Assembly (NCBI GenBank): GCA_023898385.1
Contig: CP060220.1
Location: 1,426,001 to 1,490,000, forward strand
DNA: 64,000 nucleotides
Origin: Pseudobdellovibrionaceae bacterium
GTDB lineage: Bacteria; Bdellovibrionota; Bdellovibrionia; Bdellovibrionales; UBA1609
Direction of reading: 5' to 3'
The translations under genes were made by a program, and so were the position numbers. Position 1 is the first letter of the stretch, and every line of letters starts with the position of its first letter. Below, in pieces: positions 1-8,389 of the stretch. Under the pieces are notes generated by a model. It saw only the letters and a list, made by a program, of their open reading frames with translations, was not told the DNA's origin and did not search any database.

Positions 1-1864
1 GATCATCTATATTTAGATTAAAAGCCGTAGAAACCCAATCTGCTTGAGGGTCCCATGTATTATTTTGCTTGTGGAACCTAACGCCATAGTCTTTAATTTG
101 AGATTCTTTTAAAAGTCCACGAGATTGATCAAATTTCCACACCTCTCCTTTAAACTTTGTAACAAGTAGTGTTTCATCTCCTTCAGTGGTCCAATTCCAT
201 TTAGTTTCTGGCCCTGTCGTTGTATAAGTTTTATTTTGCCAATGAACATCTTTGGGGACACCAAGCCCCTCTGGAGCAAAGGGCTGCATAGAAGTCCGTG
301 TATATTCCGTCATAAATAAAGGTTCTAAGCCTCCAGACACATTGTTGGCAAAAACAGAACTGTTTCCAGTGGGTTGAATTGACAGTAAATGACTGTTTCG
401 AATTCCATACTTTTTAATCTTTTCCCGGACTTCTGGTTTTAAATTTTTAACAAAGGCCCCAGACAAGTACTTAGATTCATCATAGAGGGGAAAGCTACCT
501 TTTTCTCGGGAGAGTTCGGCTGAAGTTTCATAGGCCTTATTCATAATAAAATCACCTAGTTCTTCAGTTAATTTAAGTGCTTTAGCAGACCCATAGCGCA
601 CTTTAAGCATTAGTAAAGCAGAACCATAGCCTAATATTCCAAGTCCAATGCGTCTTTTAGTTTTTAAACTCTCTTCTTGTTCGGGCAAAGGCACTAGAGT
701 TTTATCATTTACATTGTCCATGAAGCGAACTGCTGAGTTAATTACTTTACTGAGTTCGGCATAGTCCCAAGTTTGATTTTTTGAGTCTACAAATTGTGTC
801 AGGTTTATTGAGCCCAACAAGCAGCATCCGCCAACAGGTAAAACTTGTTCACCGCATGGGTTCGTTGCATTGATGTGTTCAGCATAATAAAGATTATTTA
901 ATCTATTGATAGTATCACTAAAAAGTATGCCGGGTTCATTGCGACTAAAGGTAGACTTCATTATTAAGTCCCAAAGCTCATTGGCATTTTTAAATGTCTT
1001 ATAGATTTTTATTGGAAGCTTTCGGGACTTCCAACTATCTAAATTTCCATCCCAGTAAGACTTATATTCCTTTTTTACAGCTTCATAATCCGGAAATTCC
1101 AAATTCCATGGTTTATTGGCCTTAACTGCAGCCATAAATTCATCTGAAACAAGAACAGACATGTTGAATTTTGTGAGTCGTCCCGGTGTTTGTTTTGCAG
1201 TAATAAATTCCTCGATGTCTGGGTGAAAAACTGACATGGTGACCATTTGGGCCCCTTTGCGAATTTTCTTTTTCCCCTTGCTTTTTTTAAGACCACTACC
1301 GGCAGTGATTACTGCACTTTGTGTATCCCACATTTCCAACAGCTTTACAGCTCCAGGTGAGTCCCCACCAATCCCTTCAACATAGGCTCCTCGTGGTCTC
1401 ATTACATCAGCACAAAAACCATAGCCACCTTCAGACTTTAATATTAAGGCTTGGCGGCGGAGTTCATCCATTATGCTTTCCATAGAGTCCTGGTTTTCTC
1501 CGCGAAACCCACTAACGAAACAGTTTATATAAGTTGTTCCCTTTAAGCCGGTGCCGGCATTAGAAGTGATACGACCACCAGGAACAAATTTAAAATTTTC
1601 TAAAATATCAAGAAACCTTTCCGTCCAATAATCTCTCTGTTCAGGTTTTTCCACGGAGGCCAAGTCTTTAGCCATTGCCAGGTGTCTATCGTTGATATCT
1701 TTTTCATTTTCGTATTTGTAAGTCATCTCAAAAACTTCTTTTGAGAAGTCATCAGTAAATTGAGTATTTCTCTTGTTAATGCGCATTTTTGATTTTATTG
1801 GTAACTTATTCTGTGATTCTTGGCTACCCATTGAAACACCCTCGTGTTCAGCATTTATTGTCAT
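1..1864 (-). CDS. nrdJ: Adenosylcobalamin-dependent (class II) ribonucleotide reductase, 5' part
   Basis: Reading the minus strand from ATG at 1864 gives about 621 uninterrupted codons that run off the left edge, so the C-terminus is missing. The enzyme would reduce ribonucleotides to deoxyribonucleotides using B12. Visible support: the motif NATNPCGEQVLPVGGCC (residue about 340) carries the active-site N-x-C-x-E of the family, an earlier cysteine lies in TTYINCFVSG, and the barrel-end motif QPTGNSSVFANNVSGG is present. The order matches the vitamin B12-type reductases. A GGAG sits 5 nt before the chosen ATG; a second in-frame ATG at 1831 also has a GAGGG upstream. No class I or III partner gene is visible. 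The class assignment rests on the motif pattern. Confidence 0.88.
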   Translation of the reverse strand, partial: MTINAEHEGVSMGSQESQNKLPIKSKMRINKRNTQFTDDFSKEVFEMTYKYENEKDINDRHLAMAKDLASVEKPEQRDYWTERFLDILENFKFVPGGRITSNAGTGLKGTTYINCFVSGFRGENQDSMESIMDELRRQALILKSEGGYGFCADVMRPRGAYVEGIGGDSPGAVKLLEMWDTQSAVITAGSGLKKSKGKKKIRKGAQMVTMSVFHPDIEEFITAKQTPGRLTKFNMSVLVSDEFMAAVKANKPWNLEFPDYEAVKKEYKSYWDGNLDSWKSRKLPIKIYKTFKNANELWDLIMKSTFSRNEPGILFSDTINRLNNLYYAEHINATNPCGEQVLPVGGCCLLGSINLTQFVDSKNQTWDYAELSKVINSAVRFMDNVNDKTLVPLPEQEESLKTKRRIGLGILGYGSALLMLKVRYGSAKALKLTEELGDFIMNKAYETSAELSREKGSFPLYDESKYLSGAFVKNLKPEVREKIKKYGIRNSHLLSIQPTGNSSVFANNVSGGLEPLFMTEYTRTSMQPFAPEGLGVPKDVHWQNKTYTTTGPETKWNWTTEGDETLLVTKFKGEVWKFDQSRGLLKESQIKDYGVRFHKQNNTWDPQADWVSTAFNLNIDD

Positions 1865-2008
1865 AACATCTCCGTTTAAATAGCCTGTGCAATTTTATTT
1901 ATTCATAGAATTAATTTTAGCCAAAAGCTTACTTTCAATAAATCAAGCTTGCTCCCAAACAACAACAGTTTTCTGTTTTTTTTCTCAGACCCCAGCTAAA
2001 TCTAAGTA

Positions 2009-2028
2009 ACAATTGCTTATACAATTGT
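2009..2028. promoter_or_regulatory. 20-bp interrupted palindrome upstream of nrdJ
   Basis: The sequence ACAATTG-CTTATA-CAATTGT forms two perfect 7-bp arms with a 6-bp centre, about 145 bp upstream of the nrdJ start codon. It has the size of a dimeric repressor site. It is not an obvious match to the NrdR box as I know it, so the regulator is unknown. Apart from this, 1865-2146 shows no gene that I can support. Confidence 0.3.
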
Positions 2029-2146
2029 CGCAGGAGGCTATCTTGATTTTAATCAATGGATATTCAGAAACCTAGGAGTATAAGAAGGATTAAGCACCTA
2101 TTTTGAGTAACCGTCATGTATCGCTCCACCAAAGACCCTTATTAAA

Positions 2147-2560
2147 GAATTTACTTGCTGTTAACAAAGATACTCAAAAAAGATTCTAGAGCTACTTCTG
2201 CCAGACTTATCTTATGCGGGACTTACTACCTTTACTCTAGGTCTATGGTTGCAGCTCTCATCTCTGCATGTGGGAGCGTTCCCGCCGGGACTTCTGGCCT
2301 TCGCATTTAAACCCGACAGCTCGTTCGTATACGTCTCTAATCCTTGAAATCTACCGCTGGCCCCGAGGCTTGCCGACTCTCGTGTTGGAAAGATAGAAAT
2401 GCCTCCTTTCTTCGATCCACACCGCACTATTTCAGGGTCTCCCACTGGACCAAGTATCAGATCTTAAGCTATCAAGGTAGCAGATACTCGAAAACATAAT
2501 TTTTGTGGGAATAGCCTATTGGTAAGGTATTTTTTACCTTTTTAACAGCAAGTAGAATTC
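2147..2560. mobile_element. 414-bp inverted-repeat-bounded element with RNA-like internal pairing
   Basis: The ends are inverted copies: 2147-2164 and 2542-2560 share a perfect 13-bp core (TACTTGCTGTTAA) and differ by one inserted base overall. No convincing protein is coded inside; the open frame at 2212-2445 has no recognisable composition. The minus strand shows potential RNA structure: GTGGGAG at 2439-2445 can pair with CTCCCAC at 2270-2276, and small hairpins lie between them (for example TGCAG/CTGCA at 2254-2270 and TCCC/GGGA near 2280). The right end abuts the truncated ISNCY transposase. It may be a non-autonomous transposable unit, a fragment of a transposon-associated RNA, or a rearrangement scar. 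No target duplication was seen. Confidence 0.4.
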
Positions 2561-2571
2561 CATACCAGAAA

Positions 2572-3564
2572 GCAAATCTTAACTTCACTCACTTTACTGA
2601 GAAACTTAATGAAGTGGAGGGAATAAAGATCAGCGTTGAGTCAGTGCGAAAAATACTGCGCAGTGAAAATCTGACTAACAAGAAAATGCATCGTCCAAGG
2701 AAGCACCGCAAAGAGCGCCCGAGACGTGAGAGTGCCGGCGAGCTTTTGCAACAAGACACATCACCGCACGACTGGCTGGGCACAGGGCAGGAGCTACAAC
2801 TAATCGTGATTGTCGATGATGCCACCTCAGACCCGCTCTATGCACAGTTCTTTGAGCATGACGGGACTATGCCTAACTTCAAGGCCCTCGAACATGTGTT
2901 TAGAACTTATGGCCTTCCTATGGCCATCTACACGGACAAGGCCAGTTGGTTCCACTACTCAGGACAAGGAGTGAAGGTAGGTACTCACAAGTCGTACTTC
3001 GAAGATCCAAAGGAAGACAAAAAAGTCCTCACCCAAATCGGCAGAGCCCTTGATGAGCTGGGAGTCGAGTTCATAGCAGCACACTCGGCCCCCGCTAAGG
3101 GTCGCGTTGAGAGAATGAACAGGACTTTTCAAGATCGACTGATCTCAGAGCTCAGGCTTCGAAAAATAAAAAACATCGACGTTGCAAACGTATTTATCGA
3201 AGACGTGTTTTTACCTGACTTCAGGAAGCGCTTCAGGAAGGCGCCTAAAAGCCCCAGGAAAGCCTTTGTAGAGCTCTTTGACCCCAAGTGCTTACGGAAC
3301 ATCCTCTGCGCTAAATACACAAGTACAGTACGGCCAGATAACATCATTGCTCGAAAGGGCCTTTATAAAATCCAACTCCTGCCAGCCGCTCACAGAGCCA
3401 ACTGGGCAAAGGCAAAAGTGGAGGTCAGCATCCACACCGATGGCACCTTGAGCGTGGTTCACGAAAAAACCAGAGAGGCAATCCCACATGAGGTGATTGA
3501 GTGTAAAAAACTAACAGAATTTAAGAATGGCTCAAAACGAAACACGCACAATGTGTCAGACTGA
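2572..3564 (+). pseudogene. ISNCY-type DDE transposase, 5'-truncated
   Basis: The translation aligns by eye with the ISNCY group of rve/DDE transposases. It starts inside the conserved region before the integrase core (FTHFTEKLNE...GIKISVESVRKIL). It carries D in the PHDWLG segment, D in YTDKASWF and E in GRVERMNRTFQDRL, so the DDE core is present. The expected N-terminal helix-turn-helix part of about 80-100 residues is missing. Upstream of about 2570 the frame becomes T-rich noise and then the 414-bp element. A GTG at 2614 could start a shorter product, but it would lack the DNA-binding half. Non-functional as a transposase is my inference. Confidence 0.75.
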
Positions 3565-3632
3565 GAAAAGGGGACATTTTAACTTGGGAAAAGGCCACAA
3601 AAACCGGACATTTCTAAAATTTTTTAACATTT
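3562..3632 (+). mobile_element. Probable right end of the ISNCY element
   Basis: Directly after the transposase stop the sequence contains GGGGACATTTTAACTTGG and then a near repeat CCGGACATTTCTAAA. From memory this repeated GGACATTT pattern resembles the termini of ISNCY-like elements. No matching left end (inverted GGGGACATTTT) is visible upstream of the transposase, which fits a left-truncated copy. Confidence 0.4.
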
Positions 3633-3709
3633 TTCGTGTCGCATCTAAACAAAATCGATTTTCTGCCGATAGAGGGATTGTACGAAAAGTACGTCAAAGG
3701 AAAGTGTTG

Positions 3710-5632
3710 ATGAAAGAAGTTCGGAAAAGTAAAGCTCCCCGCCGGGGACTGTTGTGCAACCGTCGGGTTTTGGAACCCTTGACGTTGGCCATGGCCTCTA
3801 TTCCGCCCCTTGTTTTAGTGCTTTTACGCATTGATCCTTCTGCAAATGAGTACCTTTTGGGAGCTGTGAGCGCCGTTAGTATACTCTCGTTTATCGCTTG
3901 CTTTCTTCTTATTCGAAGTTCATTTAATTCTATGCGTGAGCAGGAGCAAGAGCTGAAATCCACCGATGATAGACTCAATTTGGCCTTGGCCGACTCCCAT
4001 CGCTTTATTGTGGATATGATTGTTCAACTTCGTCGCCCGCTCAATGGCATTTTAGGCATGGTGCAAGTGAATCAAATTGATTTTGATGATGACTCGGCTC
4101 GAGTGAACCTTAAAGAGTTCACTGAGGTGGCCGATTATTGTTGTCGACACATGATGGATCAGCTTGAACATATACAATTTCACTCTGAACTAGAATCTGG
4201 ACAAATTACTTTTTCATTCAAACCCACTACACTTGGCCATTTGCTTGAAGAAAGCGTCTCTGATGCCCGTGGACTGTTCTCTTCAGAGAACATTGAGGTC
4301 AATACTGTTGTAGACTTCAACACGCCTCAAGACGTCACGCTGCCAGCTGATGCCATACAAATGGTGCTGACGGATCTCACAAAAAATGCATTTCGGTACA
4401 CCGAAAAGGGGCAAATTCGCCTGCGAGCAGAGATTGATCCTAAAAGAGAAGACCATATCCTTTTTAGTGTCAGAGACACTGGCGTAGGAATGACTGAGCA
4501 AAGAAAACAACAGATCTTATCAGATCTTTCTAAGGTGAGATCTTCACGGCAGTGGCATGAACGCTCCATGGGCCTAGGTCTTGCCACCGTGTCCAGTGTG
4601 CTTCGCAATATCAACGCCCACATAGACCTGCAAACCGAAGTGGGCTTTGGCACAACTTGGTGGATTTCAGTGCCATTTAAACCTGTGCTTTCTAAACGCC
4701 TCACTGATCAAAGCGCAGATCGTTTTTCTATCCCCGACAATGAACCCTCGCTATCGGGCGACTCTCACAGACAGGCCCCCGTTCGCGAAACACCGGTTTA
4801 CCCAAAACACCTCGCTCCGTCAGAAGCCAAGACCAACCGAATACTTGTTGTCGATGACGAAGTCTTTGCCCGCAAAGTGATTGGTGAAATGCTCAAACGG
4901 TTCGGGCACAGTTTTGATGTGGCTGAAAACGGACAGCAGGCTTTAGAGATGGTTTCAAAAAACAGCTATGACCTCGTTCTTATGGACCTGCAAATGCCGG
5001 TCATGGATGGAATTGAAGCGTCCACACGAATTCTAGGCCAAAAAAATAAACCACGGCCCCATATTGTGGCCACCACTTCTCATGCACGAGCTGCCGATAA
5101 AAGACTCTGCGATGAAATCGGGATGGACGGCTTCTTATCGAAGCCCATAGACATTGAGTTATTGAGAACCGTGGTCAACCAGTTTGTTTCCTCCTCCGAG
5201 ATCTCTCTTCGGGCCGAGCCCTCCCCTCACAGCCCGTCTTTAGAGTCTAGTAACATTGACGATACGGTCACTGAGCTATTTGATCGTATGAAGATCTATG
5301 AATACAGCGGACAAAACCTCGCCCTTTGTATTAATTTTGTAGAAATTTCTTCTGAGTCAAATCTTGAATTAATGAAAGATCTCATCGCAGCCGTGGGACA
5401 ACTTGATAACAAAAAAATTCAATTTTGCTCACACAAAATAAAAGGCAATCTGCAGTTTCTAGCCTGCGAACAAGGCGCTGATCTGGCCCAAAAAATCTAT
5501 ATTTTGGCGGAGAACGGGCAAGACGTTGTCAGCAACAAACAGCAACTGATCCATCTCGTTCAACAACTCAATGATATCGTTCAGCAGGGAACTCGTTTGA
5601 GTTTTGATGACCTAGGTTTACACTCAGCTTAG
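3710..5632 (+). CDS. Hybrid histidine kinase-receiver-HPt protein lacking the DHp histidine
   Basis: Product of about 640 residues: two membrane helices (about 24-42 and 49-71), a DHp helix, a HATPase domain, a receiver and a C-terminal HPt. The ATPase boxes look intact: N-box DLTKNAFRYT, G1 VRDTGVGM, G2 MGLGLATV. The receiver has VVDDE, LMDLQMP, ATTSHA and SKPID, so its phospho-Asp, Thr and Lys are present. The HPt has FCSHKIKG with its histidine. The H-box reads DMIVQLRRPLNGILGM where the family has NMSHEIRTPL, so valine (codon 4022-4024) replaces the phosphorylated His. The start ATG at 3710 has AAGG 6-9 nt upstream; a longer in-frame ATG at 3527 lies in the IS end. Its stop overlaps the convergent gene by 4 bp. 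Confidence 0.88.
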   Translation: MKEVRKSKAPRRGLLCNRRVLEPLTLAMASIPPLVLVLLRIDPSANEYLLGAVSAVSILSFIACFLLIRSSFNSMREQEQELKSTDDRLNLALADSHRFIVDMIVQLRRPLNGILGMVQVNQIDFDDDSARVNLKEFTEVADYCCRHMMDQLEHIQFHSELESGQITFSFKPTTLGHLLEESVSDARGLFSSENIEVNTVVDFNTPQDVTLPADAIQMVLTDLTKNAFRYTEKGQIRLRAEIDPKREDHILFSVRDTGVGMTEQRKQQILSDLSKVRSSRQWHERSMGLGLATVSSVLRNINAHIDLQTEVGFGTTWWISVPFKPVLSKRLTDQSADRFSIPDNEPSLSGDSHRQAPVRETPVYPKHLAPSEAKTNRILVVDDEVFARKVIGEMLKRFGHSFDVAENGQQALEMVSKNSYDLVLMDLQMPVMDGIEASTRILGQKNKPRPHIVATTSHARAADKRLCDEIGMDGFLSKPIDIELLRTVVNQFVSSSEISLRAEPSPHSPSLESSNIDDTVTELFDRMKIYEYSGQNLALCINFVEISSESNLELMKDLIAAVGQLDNKKIQFCSHKIKGNLQFLACEQGADLAQKIYILAENGQDVVSNKQQLIHLVQQLNDIVQQGTRLSFDDLGLHSA

Positions 5633-6582
5633 TCGGCAAACCCGTTTTGGGCTCTCCAATTAGCATCCAAAAATTTTGTCATGTAGTTTCGAATGCCGTC
5701 AGGCAACACAACCACGCAATTTTGACCGGCTTTTAGATTTTTCGCCTCTTGCAGTGCCGCCATCATGGCTGAACCACAAGATCCCCCCACCAACAGGCCT
5801 TCTTCACGAATCAACCTTCGAGCTAAATGAAATGACTCGCTGTCAGTAGTTTTAACCCATCGATCCACCAACGATCGGTCCAATACATCAGGTATAAAGT
5901 CGTACCCGATGCCCTCAACGTGATAAGAGTGAATTTCTCCGTCTCCTGCCAGAATCGAACCCTCAGGGTCTGCGCCAATGATTTTTGCCTCCGGACACGC
6001 CTCTTTCACCCGACGAGCCACACCAGTGATGGTGCCTCCGGTGCCGGCACCCATCACCACCATGTCCACTTGCCCATTTAAATCATCGAGTATTTCTTGA
6101 GCTGTGCCTGAATAATGGGCCAACGGGTTTGCCGGGTTCGCATACTGATCTAGAATATGAGCATTGGGCAATTCATCACGCAATTTCTTTGCCACACTAA
6201 TATGACTTTCAGGATGATCCGACGCCACTTCCGTCGGCGTTCGAATAATTTCGGCCCCCAAGACTTCTAGGGCTATTTGTTTTTCGCGACTCATTTTTTC
6301 AGGCATGGTGATAATCACTTTGTATCCAAGTACAGCACCTGCGAGAGCCAGTCCAATGCCGGTGTTGCCGCTTGTGGGCTCAATCAGAGTATCCCCCGGC
6401 TTAATTATTCCTCGCTCTTGGGCATCCAAAACCATTTGTTTGCCGATACGATCTTTGATGGAACCGCCAGGATTTACAAACTCACACTTTGCATAGAGGT
6501 TACAGGGCAATTCAGCGCCCACTCGATTTAATTTAACAAGAGGAGTGCGCCCAATTGCATCCAATATATTATTACAAAGCAT
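5629..6582 (-). CDS. Cystathionine beta-synthase (PLP enzyme, catalytic core only)
   Basis: It condenses serine with homocysteine to cystathionine, the first step of transsulfuration. The 317-residue product has the PLP lysine in NPGGSIKDRIG, the phosphate loop EPTSGNTGIG and GAGTGGTITG. Segments such as MPEKMS, DPEGSILA and ILDQYANPANPLAHY resemble cystathionine beta-synthase rather than cysteine synthase. It lacks the regulatory CBS-domain tail and the N-terminal heme-binding region of animal enzymes. ATG at 6582 has AAGGAG at 6-nt spacing; an upstream in-frame ATG at 6636 overlaps the previous gene and has no such site. It is last in the heme operon, downstream of a nucleoside phosphorylase, which suggests joint handling of S-adenosylhomocysteine or homocysteine. 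Confidence 0.85.
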   Translation of the reverse strand: MLCNNILDAIGRTPLVKLNRVGAELPCNLYAKCEFVNPGGSIKDRIGKQMVLDAQERGIIKPGDTLIEPTSGNTGIGLALAGAVLGYKVIITMPEKMSREKQIALEVLGAEIIRTPTEVASDHPESHISVAKKLRDELPNAHILDQYANPANPLAHYSGTAQEILDDLNGQVDMVVMGAGTGGTITGVARRVKEACPEAKIIGADPEGSILAGDGEIHSYHVEGIGYDFIPDVLDRSLVDRWVKTTDSESFHLARRLIREEGLLVGGSCGSAMMAALQEAKNLKAGQNCVVVLPDGIRNYMTKFLDANWRAQNGFAD

Positions 6583-6629
6583 GAAGTTCTCCTTTAAGTT
6601 ATCGCATATTTGACATTGAAACGGGGCGA

Positions 6630-7376
6630 CTAGCAAGATCTAAGGATTTGCACAGCGGCATGTATAGTGCCAAACAAACTGTCTTTGACCACCTTGTGAT
6701 GAAAATAGGGTTGCCACTCCCCTTGACCCAAAAAATCGCTGATTACGGCAACGCTCGCCGCCTCAAGACCTAAAAACTTGGCCACCGAAAACAGGGCTGA
6801 GGCCTCCATTTCCACACACCCAGCGCCCTGGCTCATCCATTGCTCGATTTTTGAGGGAGTTTCTCGATAGGGCGCATCCGTAGACACCCAAAGTTCACTG
6901 GCCACAGGCGACCCAAAGCCTTTTGCCAATGATTCCACTAACCCCTTATGGGGAAACACTTTTAGCTCTGTTACCCCATAGTGCTGGGAGCACCCTTCTT
7001 GGCGCAAAGCTCCATTGGCTAGAACCACCTGTCCCACTTGATGATCATTTGTAAGAGAGCCGGCCACGCCCAAGCCCAACACGCGTTTCACACCCAGGAC
7101 ATTCAGCTCTTCTAGTTTTGCCACCAGAGCCGGCGCCCCCACACCTATTTCTGTGAGAACCCCCACATCCGGGTGATTGGAATCTGTATACAAAGTGGCA
7201 CCCAAAAATTTTCTTTTCTCCCAATGCGGCTCACTACAAAGCCCGTGGGCCACAAAGGGGATAAAACAAACAACCATGTTTTTAGGAACGGGCCCGTCGT
7301 CAAGCTGCCCTCGGCTCTTTAAATATTGCAAAAACTTTTCAGCTGTAAAAATTGAAGATTCTAAAGAGGATGCCAT
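6630..7376 (-). CDS. Nucleoside phosphorylase / nucleosidase family protein
   Basis: The 248-residue cytoplasmic product belongs to the PNP/UDP phosphorylase family: GVGAPALVAKLEEL and LGLGVAGSL in the first half, GCVEMEASALFSVAKFLG (the conserved Glu-Met-Glu purine/ribose site) near residue 180, and VISDFLG near the end. Enzymes of this family cleave purine or pyrimidine nucleosides, or methylthioadenosine/S-adenosylhomocysteine; the sequence alone does not settle which. The start ATG lies inside the end of hemH (16-bp overlap) and cystathionine beta-synthase follows 47 bp downstream. That neighbour makes an S-adenosylhomocysteine-related role attractive, but this is inference. Confidence 0.75.
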   Translation of the reverse strand: MASSLESSIFTAEKFLQYLKSRGQLDDGPVPKNMVVCFIPFVAHGLCSEPHWEKRKFLGATLYTDSNHPDVGVLTEIGVGAPALVAKLEELNVLGVKRVLGLGVAGSLTNDHQVGQVVLANGALRQEGCSQHYGVTELKVFPHKGLVESLAKGFGSPVASELWVSTDAPYRETPSKIEQWMSQGAGCVEMEASALFSVAKFLGLEAASVAVISDFLGQGEWQPYFHHKVVKDSLFGTIHAAVQILRSC

Positions 7377-8389
7377 AAACTTTTCTCATCTAAAATTTCT
7401 GACACGGCCGATACCCACTGCGGATTCGAGTTAAGACTGGGGACCAAAAATAATTCTTCACCACCTGCGGCTTTGAAATCCTCTCGCGCCCGAATCGCTA
7501 TTTCTTCAAGGGTTTCTAAACAATCCGCTACAAAAGACGGCGCCACCACGGCTACAGTCTTAACACCTGTTTTTGCCCAGTGGGGCAAAACCTGATCTGT
7601 ATAGGGCTCAAGCCAAGCGTCCTTACCCAAACGACTTTGAAAACTCACCTGCCACTGATCGGTGGCCAGACCGAGCTCTTTTGCCAACGCTTCGGCCGTT
7701 TGTACACATTGCATTCTGTAACAAAGCTGATTTGCGGGACGGATCACTTCACAACATCCCGGGTTTTCAAGGCATCCCTTTGCCACTTTTTTGATATGAC
7801 GAACGGGCAAACCATGAAAACTAAACAACACCCGATCCACAGGCTTTGATGAAATGTGCTCTTTAATATTAATCACCCAAGACTTTAAAAAAGCGGGGTG
7901 GCGATAAAACTCTCGTAAGTAAAACACATCGACCTGGCCTTCACCGTAGGACCTCTGCCACTTTCTAGCCACATCCAACGTGGTCTCAGTCGTGGATAGT
8001 GCATATTGAGGATAAAGGGGAAGCAAAAATATTTTTTTCACTCCCTGTTGCTTTAGATTCTTCAACTGCTGAAACAGCTGTGGCTTTCCATAGCGCATAG
8101 CCAGAATCGTGGTTTCTTTTCTTTGCGCTTGAAGTTGAGACACAAAATCCTCGCTGTGAAACCTTAGTGGTGAGCCCCGCTCACTCCAAATCTGTGAATA
8201 GGCGTGAGTCGATTTTTTTGCCCGAAACGGAACAATAATCAAGTACACCAAAATCCAGCGCAAAACCGCCGGGATATCTATAACGAACGGATCTGACAAA
8301 AATTCTCTCAAGTACCTTCTAACAGCACTCACTTTCGGGGCATCGGGAGTCCCCAGGTTCACAAACACAAAAGCCTCTTTAGAATTCAC
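7361..8389 (-). CDS. hemH: Ferrochelatase
   Basis: It inserts ferrous iron into protoporphyrin IX, the last step of heme synthesis. The 342-residue product begins with FVFVNLGTPDAP and continues with RYLREFLSDPFVID. It contains the active-site histidine motif LFSFHGLPVRHIKK and the segment WQVSFQSRLGKDAWLEPYT with the conserved glutamate, then VVAPSFVADCLETLEEI. A cysteine group CLENPGCC lies near residue 210 and could hold an iron-sulfur cluster, as in some bacterial ferrochelatases. I chose GTG at 8389, which has GGGAG at 6-nt spacing and overlaps the hemY stop by 11 bp; the open frame reaches back to 8470 inside hemY. Confidence 0.93.
   Translation of the reverse strand: MNSKEAFVFVNLGTPDAPKVSAVRRYLREFLSDPFVIDIPAVLRWILVYLIIVPFRAKKSTHAYSQIWSERGSPLRFHSEDFVSQLQAQRKETTILAMRYGKPQLFQQLKNLKQQGVKKIFLLPLYPQYALSTTETTLDVARKWQRSYGEGQVDVFYLREFYRHPAFLKSWVINIKEHISSKPVDRVLFSFHGLPVRHIKKVAKGCLENPGCCEVIRPANQLCYRMQCVQTAEALAKELGLATDQWQVSFQSRLGKDAWLEPYTDQVLPHWAKTGVKTVAVVAPSFVADCLETLEEIAIRAREDFKAAGGEELFLVPSLNSNPQWVSAVSEILDEKSLWHPL

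Noticed and set aside
1865..2008. Cobalamin riboswitch before nrdJ
   Set aside because: No recognisable B12-box sequence in the leader.
2212..2445. Minus-strand 77-codon ORF inside the inverted-repeat element
   Set aside because: No ribosome site, no recognisable domain, and the same bases form RNA-like pairing; more likely structural or non-coding.
2147..2560. Group II intron
   Set aside because: I searched both strands for a domain V-like hairpin with a GAAA loop and a terminal AY; none was found, and there is no reverse transcriptase.
3527..3709. Longer N-terminus of the hybrid kinase
   Set aside because: The region is the AT-rich IS end with GGACATTT repeats; the ATG at 3710 has a good ribosome site and gives a normal membrane start.
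4327..4704. Minus-strand 125-codon ORF
   Set aside because: It lies wholly within the kinase ATPase domain and has no ribosome site; a shadow frame.
5629..6582. Cysteine synthase (CysK)
   Set aside because: Several conserved blocks match cystathionine beta-synthase more closely than CysK.
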